DNA of 64,000 bases from Proteromonas lacertae. Taxonomy: Eukaryota > Sar > Bigyra > Opalinata > Proteromonadidae. Shown in pieces: positions 10,885 through 23,106 of this stretch. The position numbers and the translations under genes are program-made. Where the stretch lies: NCBI GenBank assembly GCA_002245135.1, contig NGBS01000879.1, positions 124,001 to 188,000 of the forward strand. The letters run 5' to 3'. Each line of letters begins with the position of its first letter. Position 1 is the first letter of the stretch. The notes beneath the pieces were generated by a model. That model did not search any database. It saw only the letters and a program-made list of their open reading frames with translations, and was not told where the DNA came from.

Positions 10885-11531
10885 TAATTTCTTTTATATT
10901 ATATAATGTTTTTCTCTTTCATTTACTTTGGTATTACAATAAAATGGAGTATAGTTTGATTATATCGGATTTTGTTTGTAATAAAGCTTATAAGCATATG
11001 ATATTTTTATACTCAACTTCAATATATACACCATCATCATCAAAATACAGTCCAAGTTATCCTCAACATTCTCTAGGTTTATTATCATTTCTATATTCAA
11101 TAATAAGCATAATAACACTGTCTAATCTATTTTGCAAACAATAAATAATATTAACTACTTAATAACAAAATATATTATGAATATTACAATATCTAAATAT
11201 TTTGTTTTGTATTTTACTTATTAATTAAATCACATCAGACACATTTTCAAATATTAATTACAATTTTATTACATGAGTTTAAGAATAATGAATATTGCCA
11301 TCATATCTCTAGTAGATTTCTTTCTCAAATCACAAACTAATGTTTATATTATGAATTATAAACTATCCCATGATATAATATTAACACCATTCATTCTAAT
11401 CTAATCAATTACATTGTAAATTATCAAGAAATTGAGACAGTTTGTGAAATAAAAATCATTTTGAAATTTGGGTTATTCAAAATTTTGATAAAAATCGAAT
11501 TTCGTTATTTTTGTTATATATTTACATAAAG
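10885..11531. other. Intergenic AT-rich region
   Basis: About 650 bp with no convincing gene. A 66-codon ORF at 10944-11144 has no homology signal or splice context. Near 11435 a GAGACAGTTTGTGAAATAAA stretch loosely resembles the element before the poly-Cys-tail genes. Confidence 0.4.
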
Positions 11532-13651
11532 ATGATAATAAAAGTGAATAAAAGCATAAGAGAATATGGGTTTTATTTTATTTTTATTTTTATGATAGAT
11601 TATGTCGAAAATTGGTGGAAAGTGGTTTTGGTGATATAGAAGTGAAGATTGGAGATAATCGAATAATGTCAATCAAATCAATTTTAGTGAATGGAAATGA
11701 AACAGTAAAGAAACTGTTGTTAGATCGTGAGTTTGTTGGAGTTTTGGAGTTATATGAAGAAATAGAAGAAATTGGTTATTATGAGATGGAGAAATACTAC
11801 AGTGGTGGTGAATTGGTAATCTGTAAAGAGAGTGTGTGTGAAGTGTTGATGTTTTGTTTATGTTATTGTGAAAAAGAGATAATAAATGATTGTTATGAAT
11901 TTGTGAAGAATAATATAGATGATGAAGTATTAATGAAATTAATTCATATATGTAATGTATTTGGTGGATGTTTGAGAGAGATAGAAGAATTGAAAAATAT
12001 GGAAATAGAAAAGCGAGGATATAAATATTTATATAAGAATGAATATTTGTTGAGATTAGAAATGAATAATTTGATCGAGATATTAAATATGAAAGATGTG
12101 ATAATTCGAAGTGAGAGTTGGTTATTAAATCGCTTATTCGAATGGTATAAATCCAAAAAGAATAAGAAAGATAATGAAGAGATACAAGATGATTTTAAAC
12201 AATTTATAGAAGAAGATATCGATTGTGAAAAGATAAAAGAGAATGAAATAGAAAAAGAGAATAAAGAAATGTTGAAAGAAATGAAAATCCAATTGAAAAA
12301 GAAAGAATCAAATAACTATATCGATTTATATGAGATAAAAGATGAAAATATACAAAATATAGTTGTGAATAATTATGTTGAAGATAATAAAGAAGAAGAA
12401 TTTAGTGAAGAAGAAAAAGAAAATTTAATGAAGATAAAACAGGAAGAATTGGATGATAATATTATCAAGTTAATTGAAATGAATAAAATGAAGATTACAG
12501 AAATAGTATTAATGATAATAAAATACAAAAGAATGAAGATCGAAAGTATAAATGCTAAAAATATATTTTATATAGAATATATCTCAAATATTGATAAGAG
12601 AAATATATTGGATAGATTATGTATGGAATATAATGAGAATAAAAGAAATCGAGCAATGAAATGTTTATGTTTATTCATTGATGATAAAAAGAGTGTTTCA
12701 ATAATAGAAGAAGTGTGTGGAAAAGAAATTCTTTTTAGAATATTGAATGAAGATAATTATTTAAACTCCAAATCGAAAGAATTATTAATAGAATATATAA
12801 AAGAGAATAAATTGAGTTTCGAAGAAGAAGAAGAAATGATAAAAATAATGAAAGATAAAGAATTATTGGAAGAATTAAAAACAAAAGAAATCACATCATT
12901 TTCATATCCTCGATCAGAATATTCATTTGCTATTTATGAAGAAATGTCAATAATTCCTTTATATGATGGAAATCGATGTGAATTTTCGATAAATCCTTCC
13001 TTACCTGATGGTTTAATGATAGATAAAGAAAATGGAATAATTCATGGAAAAGTAGATAAAGAAATCGAAAAGAGAGTATATGAAATAAGTTGTAAAAATA
13101 ATGCAAAGTGAAAATAAATTCAAAATTTCATTAGAATTATTATTAGCCAGATTTATAGATATTGATGATGATGATGTTAATATAGTATCAAATAATGGAA
13201 AATTAATGACTTGTCCATTTGAAGAAGAGGAAATATATTGTTATTTAAATTAAAAAATGGAAAGTGGAATTTATCATATCAAATATAAATGTTATAAAGA
13301 TAGTTATTTGTTTTTAGGTTTAGCAACTAATAATACATATTCTGGTAATTATATTTATGGGCAACCATTTACATGTAATTATGTATGCATTTTATGGTGT
13401 AAAGTCAAGATATTACTCCAAGATGTCATATTGGAACAGTTGTTAATAAAAATCCAAATTTCAATAATCATGGAGATGGTTCAATTTATGAAGTGATTGT
13501 TGATATGAATAAAAGAGAATTTTGGATAAGTCATAATAATTCATCCCCTGTTTTAATTGTTAAAGATTTACCTTCTCCATTATATCCTTATGCTGCATTA
13601 GAATGGAAAATAGCTTCTATTGAATTATTATCAGCCTATCGTCAAGATTAA
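11532..13651 (+). CDS. BTB / Ig-like (He_PIG) / SPRY protein, frame-damaged 3' part
   Basis: Exon 1 (11532-11569) joins exon 2 (from 11599) after a 29-nt GTTTTA...GATAG intron, giving an N-terminus ending in a BTB-like start (KLVESGFGDIEVKIGDNRIMSIKSIL). After a BACK-like helical region and a charged stretch, residues about 450-505 match a putative Ig/He_PIG module (CEFSINPSLPDGLMIDKENGIIHG). The open frame stops at 13111, but coding clearly continues: FKISLELLLARF follows in the +1 frame from 13100, a TAA interrupts at 13251, then a SPRY-like segment (SGIYHIKYKCYKDSYLFLGLAT) and a further frame change near 13390-13430 lead to GDGSIYEVIVDMNKREFWIS and a stop at 13651. Either a decaying gene or sequence errors. 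BTB-SPRY proteins often serve as ubiquitin-ligase adaptors; role here unknown. Confidence 0.6.
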
Positions 13652-13878
13652 CATATCTATATCTTCATTCAAGTTTATTTGCTATATTATATTGATTTTT
13701 TATTCATCCAATCCATTTGCTTTTGTTGTTTTTTCATTTTTTCAAAATACATTTTTTCAAACATGTTTGTTATTTTTTAAATTTCAAATTGATTTTGTTT
13801 GTCTATGCCTTTCTCAATCAAGATAAAAAGTATAAAAATTGTTAAAACTCTATCAAAATAGAGTATTTAATATAAATA

Positions 13879-14154
13879 ATGAAGAATAGATTTGAAGGAG
13901 TTGGTTTTTGGTCTTGGAATATAAAAGAAGAATTTTGTAGGATTTGTCAAAGTCCATTTGATGGTTGTTGTCCAGAATGCAATTCTCCTGGAAGAAATTG
14001 TGGAAATTAGTATATAAAAACAGAAATCTATTGTATGTGATAGAAAGAGGTAGTTGTAAGCATAGTTTCCATGTTCATTTTATAGAAAAAATGGTTATTA
14101 TCTTCCAAAAAATGTCAACCTTGTAGATGTTGGTTTATTAATAAATCTCTTTGA
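13879..14154 (+). pseudogene. APC11/RBX-like RING-H2 gene, damaged
   Basis: The ATG at 13879 opens GVGFWSWNIKEEFCRICQSPFDGCCPECNSPGRNC, strongly like the start of anaphase-promoting complex subunit 11 (W-C-GIC-xxF-GCCPDC-PGD-C). A TAG follows; downstream, past a ~30-nt intron-like stretch, the second half of the RING appears (SCKHSFHVHFIEK then, one base out of frame at an A6 run near 14087, WLLSSKKCQPCRCWF). No splice pair gives an open frame through the first junction, and the A-run adds one base, so the gene looks broken at two places. APC11 is the catalytic RING subunit of the APC/C and normally essential, so another copy or a sequence error is likely. Confidence 0.55.
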
Positions 14155-14571
14155 TATTTCAATAATCCCTTTCTCCTTTTATTTTTTCAAACGATAATTG
14201 ATTGCACTATCATTCTCTTTATATTATTAATTCACATTAAATTATATTTTATTCACATTCATTATTATTATTATATTAAGTAAATATTATATAGATAAAT
14301 GTTTATTAATTAACAAATGTTGATAAATGATTATAATTTTCATATATACTGGATATATATGTAAAAGCTACCATTTAAACTTCATAATCCATTCCTTTAT
14401 ACTCTTTCTGCATTTATAACCACAACTCAATTACATAACTTTATTATAATATCCATATATTGATTATTACATTTCATTTACATCAGAATGATAGGAAAAT
14501 CAATTATGAAAATAGAAACGACTATATTTTCATTATATAAAATAAAACACAAACATTAACACAACAAAACA
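14155..14571. other. Intergenic AT-rich spacer between convergent genes
   Basis: About 420 bp between the ends of the damaged RING gene and the SPF45-like gene. Very AT-rich; no ORF, repeat or RNA gene recognised. Confidence 0.4.
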
Positions 14572-15531
14572 TTAAATAAGTGGATCAAAATCTAATCTTT
14601 TATATCGAGTTTCATCATAGTAATCAATCTCTATTTTATGATTGTCATATCTTCTTTTATTCAAACCATCATAAGCAGCTCGAGCATCGATTTCACTTTC
14701 AAATAAAACAAATATTCGAACTTCATCTTCTTTTCTTATTGCATTTCCATTTTTATGGATTATTACTTTTTTAACTCTTCCAAATTCATTACATTTGTTC
14801 TTTACATCATACTATTATTCATTATATATAATAATATTTTATACTTTTAAATTTAAATCAACTTTATTTAAAGGAACCATATTTCTTATCAATAAAACAC
14901 ACGTAGGAGTAGGAGAAGTATCTTTAGAAATTATTAAATTATTTTCTATTTGATTATTATTATAATTATTTGCAAATATATTTTCAGGTACATCTTTCAT
15001 CATCCAAGCCGGTAATGTCATTTCTCGACCTCGACCTCTTCCATTCATTAATCGACCTTTTGCTTCTCTTGAAAATGGATTTTTCTTTAAACTTTCTATT
15101 GCTTGTTCTTCTTCCAGTTTTTCTTTTCTTCTTCTTTCTTTTTCTCGTTCTTTTTGTTCTTCCATGTATTTACGGTTTTTTTCTTCGCTTATTTCTTTTA
15201 GTATTTCCTCTTTACTGATGTCATATATATTGGGATTTCTAACATCATATTCATCTATTATCACAGGAAAACTATCGTAACATCTATTTGACTCTGGAAG
15301 TACATTCATTTCTTCAGGTTTCATGGTATTGTATGATCCAAATTGAGAATTTATGGGTGTAGGAGCAGAATAAGTTTGATTCAACGATCTTGTTTTTAAT
15401 GAAGTTGGAATAAATGGAGTAATCATTTTGGGTATTTCTGATTCATCTGAATTTAATTTTCTTTTTTGAGAATGTGTATTTAAACTGTCTGAAGAGTTTT
15501 CGAATATATTTGGATTATAATTGTTGGACAT
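14572..15531 (-). CDS. SPF45/RBM17-like splicing factor with C-terminal UHM-type RRM
   Basis: Two exons (15531-14845 and 14811-14572; intron 33 nt) give 308 residues. The N-terminal half is disordered and ends with an Arg/Glu/Lys-rich helix, then a NGRGRGREMTLPAWM segment of the kind found in splicing proteins. The C-terminal ~100 residues are an RRM of the U2AF-homology type: CVLLIRNMVPLNKVD (RNP2-like), YDVKNKCNEFGRVKKVII, EVRIFVLFESEIDARAAYDGLNKRRY (RNP1-like F-V-x-F), closing DYYDETRYKRLDFDP. UHM domains bind tryptophan-containing ligand motifs in SF3B1/SF1/U2AF. A G-patch, present in human SPF45, is not evident. Consistent with the very intron-rich genome. Confidence 0.72.
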
Positions 15532-16206
15532 TACTAAATATATATTGAACTAGATTTATAATATATATAATGATTAAATGGTATATAAAATAAAGAAAAA
15601 TCAAAATTTCGATTGTAACAATAAACAATTAAAAAACAACCGATAAAATGAATCTATTTTATCGATTGTTTTACTCAATTTTTAAAATTTAAACTAAACG
15701 AGGAAATATACTCAAGTCTTTAAAATTTGATGCTAATTCATTCAATAAAAGGAAAATCCATCAATTGTATTTTTAATTTCTACAAAAAGAAAGAATATTA
15801 ATATGAAAGTATTTATTAAGAATGAAACAATTAGTGTTTCTCATTTATTCCAACTTATTATTGTATTTGAAGAGATTAAAGCTGAATCTTGTATAATCTA
15901 TTCTAATGTAGATAAATCAACTTACGAAAAGATGATAAAGCAGAAGGAGTAGATAAGTGCCAATTGGAATCCTTCTTAGAAACATTTTCGTCAATTCAGT
16001 GAATAAATATAGCTGGCGTATTAAATGAAGAGAAGGAAAAAAAACACATACATTCTATTGACATTTGCTTTAATTTTTATAATAGAACTAATGCAATAAA
16101 GTCAATTTTGTTGTTTATGAAAATTTTCGAAAATTGGGTTATCAAAAAAATAATTTGAATGACCATTTTTACAAATATTTTGTTGTTGTGTTTATAAGCA
16201 TTGCTG
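15532..16206. other. Intergenic region with one small ORF
   Basis: About 670 bp between divergent genes. An ATG at 15803 opens 49 codons (MKVFIKNETISVSHLFQL...) ending at a TAG at 15950; it might be a remnant first exon but has no identifiable continuation. The rest is AT-rich without other signals. Confidence 0.35.
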
Positions 16207-17990
16207 ATGAGTAACACTGAGCTAATTGAATTAACAACAGACGGTGATAATGTTGACAATTTTATTGTTATTGTATAGTCACTGTAAACTTTAATATTGT
16301 TTTAGATCTCAGATATAAGCCGAAACAAAGAAAAAGATTTAATAAATTATGCTATTGTATGCTATGATAAACCTAATAAGTCAATATTATTAAGATACAA
16401 CATTGATAATACCGTTTACAGTAGTCTATATAGTAAAATAAACAACAATGAGAAATTTCTAGACATTAAGACAATTAAGACAATAATAAATAATGTGTTT
16501 ATTGCAGTGAATAAATTATGTGAGAAGGGAAACTATCATGGATGTCTTTGTCCCTCAAATATTTTAATCGATAAAGACAATAATGTGGTGTTAAAGAATT
16601 ACTGTTTATATATGATTGTAAAAAACGAAAGATTAAGAAATGTAATTAAAGAGGAAGAATTTATATATCCTGAATTAAGAAAAGGAGAAAAATTAAGTAA
16701 AAAAAGTGACATATGGTGTTTTGGTAAACTTATAGAATATTTATTAAAACAGAATAAAGGGGAAGAAGAGACAATAGATTTCAAATATTTAAAGAATATA
16801 CAGAATAATTGCTTAAAAAGAGATATTGATAAAAGGATGGAAGTAGAACTGTTGGAAAAATGCTTAAAGCAGGAAAAATATTATTCTTATATATTAAATG
16901 AAAATAATGAATATGAAGAAAAAATTAATGAATTAAAAAGCGATAAAAATGGATTTAATGAATTAGTAAATATTTATTTAAAAAGGGATGTTGACAAAAT
17001 AGATTTCTTTTTTCTAATATTAGGTGTATTAATCTCTTTAGATGAGGAGGAAGAAGTAAAAAGTTATAAAAAGAAATTCTTAGATAATAATTGGTTTCAA
17101 TGGTTAGGTGGAGTAATTGAAGATAGCACAAATTATCATGTTTTATTGAAAAGTGTAAGACATGCAGAAATGAATTGCTTTGTAAGAAGTATCGTTATTA
17201 TTCTTTTTATTGAATAGATTATCCTTTAACAAAATTTGGAACAAGTGAAATTTCTAAATATAGCAAATATTTAGTGAATTTAGAAAAGTTTGAATGTCGA
17301 TCAAATGAAATTGGTGATGAAGGGTTGATTAATTTGTGTAAATGTTTTACTAATTTAAAGAAGTTGAGAAGTTTGGATATCAGTGATAATGGTATAAGTG
17401 ACAAAGGTATATGTGAATTAGTTAATAATTTTGAACATATTACAGGACTAGATACATTAATAATTGATGAATGTAAAATCAATTCTAAAACATTTCAATA
17501 TTTTTGTACTAATTTATGTAAATTAGATAATCTACTAATATTGTCATTGAATGGAATAAAGATAGGCAAAGAAGGTTCAAAAAAATTAAATAAAAGTTTG
17601 ATGTATTTAAATCGTTTAACTAATTTGTCTTTAATGAATTGTGGTTTAAAAGAGAATGTAGTAGAATTAAAAGAAGCATTATCAATGCTTAAGAAATCTG
17701 AATATCGAAAGAATACAACCCCTAGAGTAGATTTAAATAATAATGGAATAGATGATGCATCATTTATAGAAATTTATGAATATTTAATGAAGGAAAAAAA
17801 CACTGATATAAAAATATTAATGAATTACAATCTGATTACTAAGAATGCACTGAAAACATTGAAGAGATATAAGAAACAATATAAAGGTAAATTATATTTA
17901 TTGTCTAACTTCATCAGTTATGATGATTATAGAAAAGTTGATAAAGAGGTAAGAACTTTTGTAGATATTGAAACTAGTTTTGTTTATTAA
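16207..17990 (+). CDS. Pseudokinase-like protein with C-terminal leucine-rich repeats
   Basis: Three exons (16207-16272, 16306-17188, 17218-17990; introns 33 and 29 nt) give 573 residues. Residues about 60-200 have the layout of a protein-kinase C-lobe: YHGCLCPSNILID sits where HRDLKPxNxLx belongs, NNVVLKNYCL where DFG belongs, YPELRKG where APE belongs, then KKSDIWCFGKLIEYLL. The catalytic Asp and Lys of HRDxK are both Cys and DFG is lost, so catalytic activity is unlikely. From about residue 330 there are RI-type LRRs (LEKFECRSNEIGDEGLINLCKCF, LRSLDISDNGISDKGICELV). Interpreted as a scaffold or sensor. No signal peptide or membrane segment. Confidence 0.72.
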
Positions 17991-18122
17991 TAATATACAT
18001 TTATCAACATTTTTCATCTAAACTGTTTGTTACTTATGTATAATAATAATAAAAAATAACATACCCAACAACAACAAAAACATTTATTTTAATATTATTA
18101 TTATTATTATATGTACTTTTAT

Positions 18123-20113
18123 TTAAGCATCACCAAAATCTCCGAAATTACCAAAGTCAGTTGGCTCATCACTTCCAGCATCACCTCCAAATGTGCCAAA
18201 TGAGCCAAATCCTCCCTCATCTTCTCCACCATCACCAAATGAGGTTGGAGCATCTCCAAATGAACCAAAAGAAGCAGTTTCACCATCTTTCAATGGATCT
18301 GGGAAGTTAAACTCCTCGTCATTTCCTGCACTCTTCTTTAATGGATCAGATATCTATTTATATATACATAAAAATATTAATCATACATCATCAAATCCAG
18401 TATTTTTTCTACCTGTAGTTTCTTCACTCAATATCTTTCTATATAATCTGATTTTCATCTCTTTTATTAACTCATCCATACTTTTATCCCACTTCTTATT
18501 TGCTTCTAAAAATATAGCTGTTTTATTCAAAGTAGTTGGGGGAGATTCAATTGTATCACCATTTTGAGTCATTAAAGCCCCATCAATCAATACAGTACTA
18601 ACGATTTGATATATATGCCCCAACAATGGAATGGATGTCTTTGGTAATGAACCAGCAGTTGGATAAACTCTTGATAGATTCTCTTGATGTAATTTAATAG
18701 AGTTTTCTACGAAGTCAGTTTCTGTTACTAAATCAATAATGAATGTATCATGTAAAATCTCAATTCCTTTACAGAAGAATAAAGCTAATTGATGATGGAA
18801 TAATGAGTTATAGTTATAATAAAAGAAGGAATCAACTATTGGTTTTAATATCTTCTTCTTATGTATATCATTGTATATTCCTTCATCTCCTAATAAACCT
18901 ATGTTTCCAAAGAGATATCCTAATTGTAATAACACTCTGTCTGTTTTAGGAGCTTTGAATTGATTTAAGGCAGGCAATTTATTCATTTCTTTGTTTCTTA
19001 TTTCAAATAATGGCTTGAAATCTTCAATATGTTGTCCTAAAAACTATTTCAAATATATATATGAATATATATATAATATACTCCAATAATAACAGTAACT
19101 AATTCAGTAGGAATGATACCTTGGTGCATTCTTTCTTCCAATGTCATTTTCGGTAAATAATATAATGCTTCCTCACCTCCATAACCAATCAAATCATCAG
19201 GTTGAATTCTCATCAACATTCTACTAAATATAGCAATACCTGAAGCTATTTGGAATTTATTTTTATTCTTTTTATCTGCTATGATTTTTAATATTCTTTC
19301 TAATTTATCAGTTTGACATAATATCTCACCTAATACATGACTACTTGGTATATCAGATTCAGGTAAATGAGTAAAACTTCGTTGAATTAAAGACTTCACA
19401 AATTCAGTATAATTAATATAATAATAATCATCATCTATTTTTGGAACTGTTTCATAAGCTCTTATTATCTGATCTACTGCTTTATAATTGTCATTCCACC
19501 AGTAAGTTGTTTCCTTTGGTTTGTAAGGCAAATCTAACATTATTCTCAAAGCGTCCATTACTTCAAAAGATTCCATATGATTTAAGCAAAAACCTAAGTA
19601 GTTATCACCTTTTAAAAATTCTTTGAATTCTTTTGGAGCTACTCGAACATAGTTTGAGACTAGTTTGGAGAAGTAGCCTGAATATATATCACCTGGGAGT
19701 TTGTCTTGTTTGACATATGACATTAATACTGGTAAACACTCCTTGGAGTTCTTTGCTAAAGCTTTTTCAATATCTTTGACTTTGCTGATTAATACTTCTG
19801 TTGCATTACATGGTACACGATAGATTACTTCTTCTTCTTTTGATTCTGTTGGAGTTAATGCAAGTCTATGGTGAAAATTAGTATATAAAAATATACTTTA
19901 ATATTTCCAACATCATATCTGGCTTGGTAACTGCTTTGATCAATTCTTTGTTGTAAGATCTTAGTTCATTGATAACTTCACTCTCTCTGAGTAATTCGAC
20001 AGGTTCGAATGACTCTTTGCTTAAAATTTCAGTGATTTTGCTAAGATGTGATAAAAATAGGGAAATATATACCTATCTTCATCAGCAAAATCTTCAGTAT
20101 CCCAAATTGACAT
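18123..20113 (-). CDS. SAPS-domain protein, PP6 phosphatase regulatory subunit (PPP6R/SIT4-associated)
   Basis: Five exons (20113-20073, 20040-19897, 19865-19082, 19043-18387, 18353-18123; introns 31-38 nt) give 618 residues. The start MSIWDTEDFADED is followed by the SAPS pattern ITEILSKESFEPVELLRESEVINELRSYNKELIKAVTKPDMM, a conserved VPCNATEVL.SKV block, and armadillo-like helices through VTVIIGFLGQHIEDFKP, APKTDRVLLQLGYLF and HHQLALFFCKGIEIL. The C-terminal ~75 residues are a Gly/Phe/Asp-rich repeat (GSFGDAPTSFGDGGEDEGGFGSFG), typical of disordered tails in this family. SAPS proteins bind the PP6/Sit4 catalytic subunit and steer it in cell-cycle and TOR signalling. It is divergent from CFAP45, sharing a short promoter region. 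Confidence 0.8.
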
Positions 20114-20200
20114 TCCGGTAAGATGTCTATAACCAAAGAATTAAAATTGATAATACACAGCGACAAATAAGATAAAATGAAAAAATCAATCTTGAAAGAT

Positions 20201-20234
20201 CCAAGCCTTTATTCAAGCCAAACCAAATCAAGCC
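20201..20234 (+). promoter_or_regulatory. Triple CAAGCC promoter motif before CFAP45
   Basis: Three copies of CAAGCC, one as TCAAGCCAAACC, occur within 34 bp, ending 43 bp before the CFAP45 ATG and lying between it and the divergent PP6 regulatory subunit. The same motif recurs before many other genes in the window. Confidence 0.45.
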
Positions 20235-20276
20235 ATAACCGTTTTCGTTTTATTTTTTTAAAATTATAAAACAGCA

Positions 20277-21932
20277 ATGTCATTATATGAAGATAATAGG
20301 TCAGTTGCATCCAATAGATCTAGAGGCTCAACAAGCAAATATAAATTAGTTTCTCACAGATCAGAAGTAGATGAAAGTCTATTTGGCAGTAATAAACCTA
20401 AAGCAACTAAAACTAAAACAAATAATAATGTAGGGATTGTATCAAGTCGAACTCTACAAACAGCAGGTCGAACATTGAGTAGAGGTAGAATGACTGATGC
20501 TATTTTACTTCCAAGATCAGAAATAGAAAGAATAAAACAAGAATCAATAGTAAAAACACAAGATGATATAATTAGAGAAAAGGAAGAACATGAAATGATG
20601 TTAACTAAACAAAATGAAGTATTTAATTATAATTAAATAATATTATTAATTATTGAATAGAAAGCAATAGCCAGAAAAACAATGATGATTCATATGGAAG
20701 AAGAAAGAAAGAAAATTGAAAGACCATCTACAGCAGAACTAGAAAAGAGGGAAAAAGATGCAAAAATATTAGAAAATGCACGTATAAAGAACGAAGAAAG
20801 AATGGATGAAGTAAAAAAACTAAATCAAATGGCAGATTATGCCAAAACCGTCACTATCAGAGAATTACAAATGCAAGATCGTCTAAATAGAGAAAGAAAA
20901 GAACAGGATATAGAACATCAACTAGATTTAGAATTGGAAATACAAAGATTAAAAGAAGTTGATAAATGTGAAGAAGCTGATCGAATAAGAGAAGAAAAGA
21001 ATAGATTAGGTGGTAAAGAATTACGTGCACAGATGGCAGATCGAGAAAGAAGAAGAGAATTAGCAAAACAAAGAGATCATGAAGAAGAAATGAAAGTAGT
21101 AATGAAATATAAACAGGAAGAAATTGATGCTAAAAACAGAGAAATGGAAAAGAGAAGAATTCAAAGAGAAACTTTAATGCAAGTATTAGCTGAAAATAGA
21201 GAGAATGAGAAATTGAAAGCTGAATTAATAGAGAAAGATAGAGAATTAGATAGGAAATTATTACAATATGCATTAGATGAAGCTGAAGCACAACGACAAC
21301 ACGATTTAGAAGAGAAAGCTAAAGCTAGAGCTAGAGAAATGGAAATAGCTAGATTAAGAGCTCAACAGGAGAAATTTATGGATGAAAAAGCTGCTTTAGA
21401 TGAACTTCGAGCCAAACGTGCAATGGAAGCTAAAGAAAGAGAAGAACGAGCAAGAGAAATTAGAGAAGCTGAAAAGAAGGTAAAAGATAGACAAATGTTA
21501 TTAGAAGCCTACGAAGATGAAATAAAGGCCAAACAAGAGAGACAAGCTAAAGAAATACAATTTAGAAGAATAGAATATGAAAATAGTCGACAACAGTATG
21601 ATGATGCAATGAAAGAAGCAGCAGAAGAGAGAAGAATGAGAATTGAAAAAAATCATTATAATTTAAGACAATTACAGGAACAGATGAAAGAAAATGAAGA
21701 AAAGAGAGGCCAGGAGAATTGGGAGAGAATACATGCTGCTGATAATAGTAATGAAGAATATGAAGAACATTTGGCAGAGATTGAAGCTATTAAACAGAGG
21801 AAGATTAAAGAATTAGAAGCTGCTGGTATTGAACCTAAATATTTGGCTGAAATTAAGAAATATGATGCTAGATCGATTTTATTGAAAGATTATCAGAGAG
21901 GTGGTAAAAGGAATGGTTTGTGTGATAGATAA
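20277..21932 (+). CDS. CFAP45: Cilia- and flagella-associated protein 45 (CFAP45)
   Basis: Two exons (20277-20618, 20661-21932; intron 42 nt ending TTGAATAG) give 537 residues. After a short Ser/Lys-rich head comes LLPRSEIERIKQESIVKTQDDIIREKEEHE, the conserved CFAP45 entry into a near-continuous coiled coil (Trichoplein/CFAP45 family). The coil ends with IEAIKQRKIKELEAAGIEPKYLAEIKKYD, matching the family C-terminus (xxRRKLEELRAxGxPxKYxxEI). CFAP45 is a microtubule inner protein of doublet microtubules. Its presence supports motile cilia. Arg/Glu-rich composition with no charged bias other than heptads; no transmembrane segment. Confidence 0.88.
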
Positions 21933-22119
21933 ATTATCTTTTTTTGTAATAATTATATATTATATTTAATAATGGATTTGATTGGTTAGTGTAATATCAT
22001 AATAGTATTAATAAACTGTATTAAAAAAGTGTGTTGCTAGAAAATAAAAAAGCTTGATATTAAAGCTTGATTGTGTTTTTATTACTTTTCAAAATACAAC
22101 ACAAATAGTATTTTAATTA

Positions 22120-23106
22120 ATGGACGATAGTAATGAAACATTGCCAAATAATATAAAAAGCACAAAAATAAAAGCGAAATTCCTTTTTGTTGGAACTGGA
22201 ACAAGTGAGGGAATCCCTGTTGTATCGTGTTTAGTAAAAGCAAAAGAAGGTAAAACACCATGTAAAGTTTGCTCTAAAGCAATATTACCAGGGAATAAGA
22301 ATCATCGAAGAAATACAGCTGCTGCTATTATATATGAAGATGAAAATGGTGAACAGAAAGTAATACTAATTGATTGTGGCAAATTATGGTGGGATTCAGT
22401 TTTAGATTTATTTCCTAAACATTCAATAAATACATTAAATGCTGTTTTACTAACTCATCCTCATCATGATGCAGTTGGTGGATTGGATAATTTAAGAGAT
22501 TATAATGAGAATCTACTTCATCATGAAGTTGCTGTTTATTTAGATGAAGAAACACTCACACATATATCTTCAGTATATATTTAATTGCATATTTTTATCT
22601 ATTTTTAGTGTTTTCCTTACTTAGTAAAGAATGTAGATCCTACTATGCATTTACCAAAATTAGAACCTCATATTTTCCAGCATAATAAACCATTTGATGT
22701 AGAAGATTTAACAATAACTGCAATTCCAGTCAATCATGGTTATATTGATTGTAATGCATTTGAAATTGGAGAATTAATCTATATTTCTGATATTAAAATA
22801 ATTAATGAAAAAATCATAGAAATATGTAAGAAGAAAAACATCGTATATATTTCTATATTTCTATATTAGATTATTATTGATTGCTTAACTAAGAATTGTA
22901 ATCATCCTTCTCATGTTGGATTTACTGAATTAATTCCATTTATTTATCAAATGAATGAAAACGACGATACAAGTAAGAAAATATATCTTACTGGTATGGA
23001 ACATTCAATAGAACATGATGATTTTAGTGAATATGTGAAGAAATATTTTTGTAATGTAGAATTAGCTTATGATGGGTTAATTTTTGATTTTTATGCTAGA
23101 ATATAG
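22120..23106 (+). CDS. Metallo-beta-lactamase-fold hydrolase, PhnP-like
   Basis: Three exons (22120-22572, 22609-22842, 22870-23106; introns 36 and 27 nt) give 307 residues. Features: FLFVGTGTSEGIPVVSCLV near the N-terminus, a CKVCS cysteine pair and RRNTAAAI, LIDCGKLWW, the metal-binding HPHHDAVGGLDNLRD motif (HxHxDH-type), a second-histidine block IPVNHGYIDCNAFEIGELIYISDI, HPSHVGFTE and a final LTGMEHSIEHDDF. This arrangement fits the family of PhnP phosphodiesterases and their eukaryotic relatives, which act on cyclic ribose phosphates. The substrate in eukaryotes is uncertain. Upstream, two AAGCTTGAT copies resemble the recurring promoter motif. Confidence 0.8.

Noticed and set aside
13879-14154. 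A 30-nt intron removing GTAAGC...TTATAG in the APC11-like gene
   Set aside because: It would delete the CKHSFHVHF zinc-binding segment, which is clearly coding.
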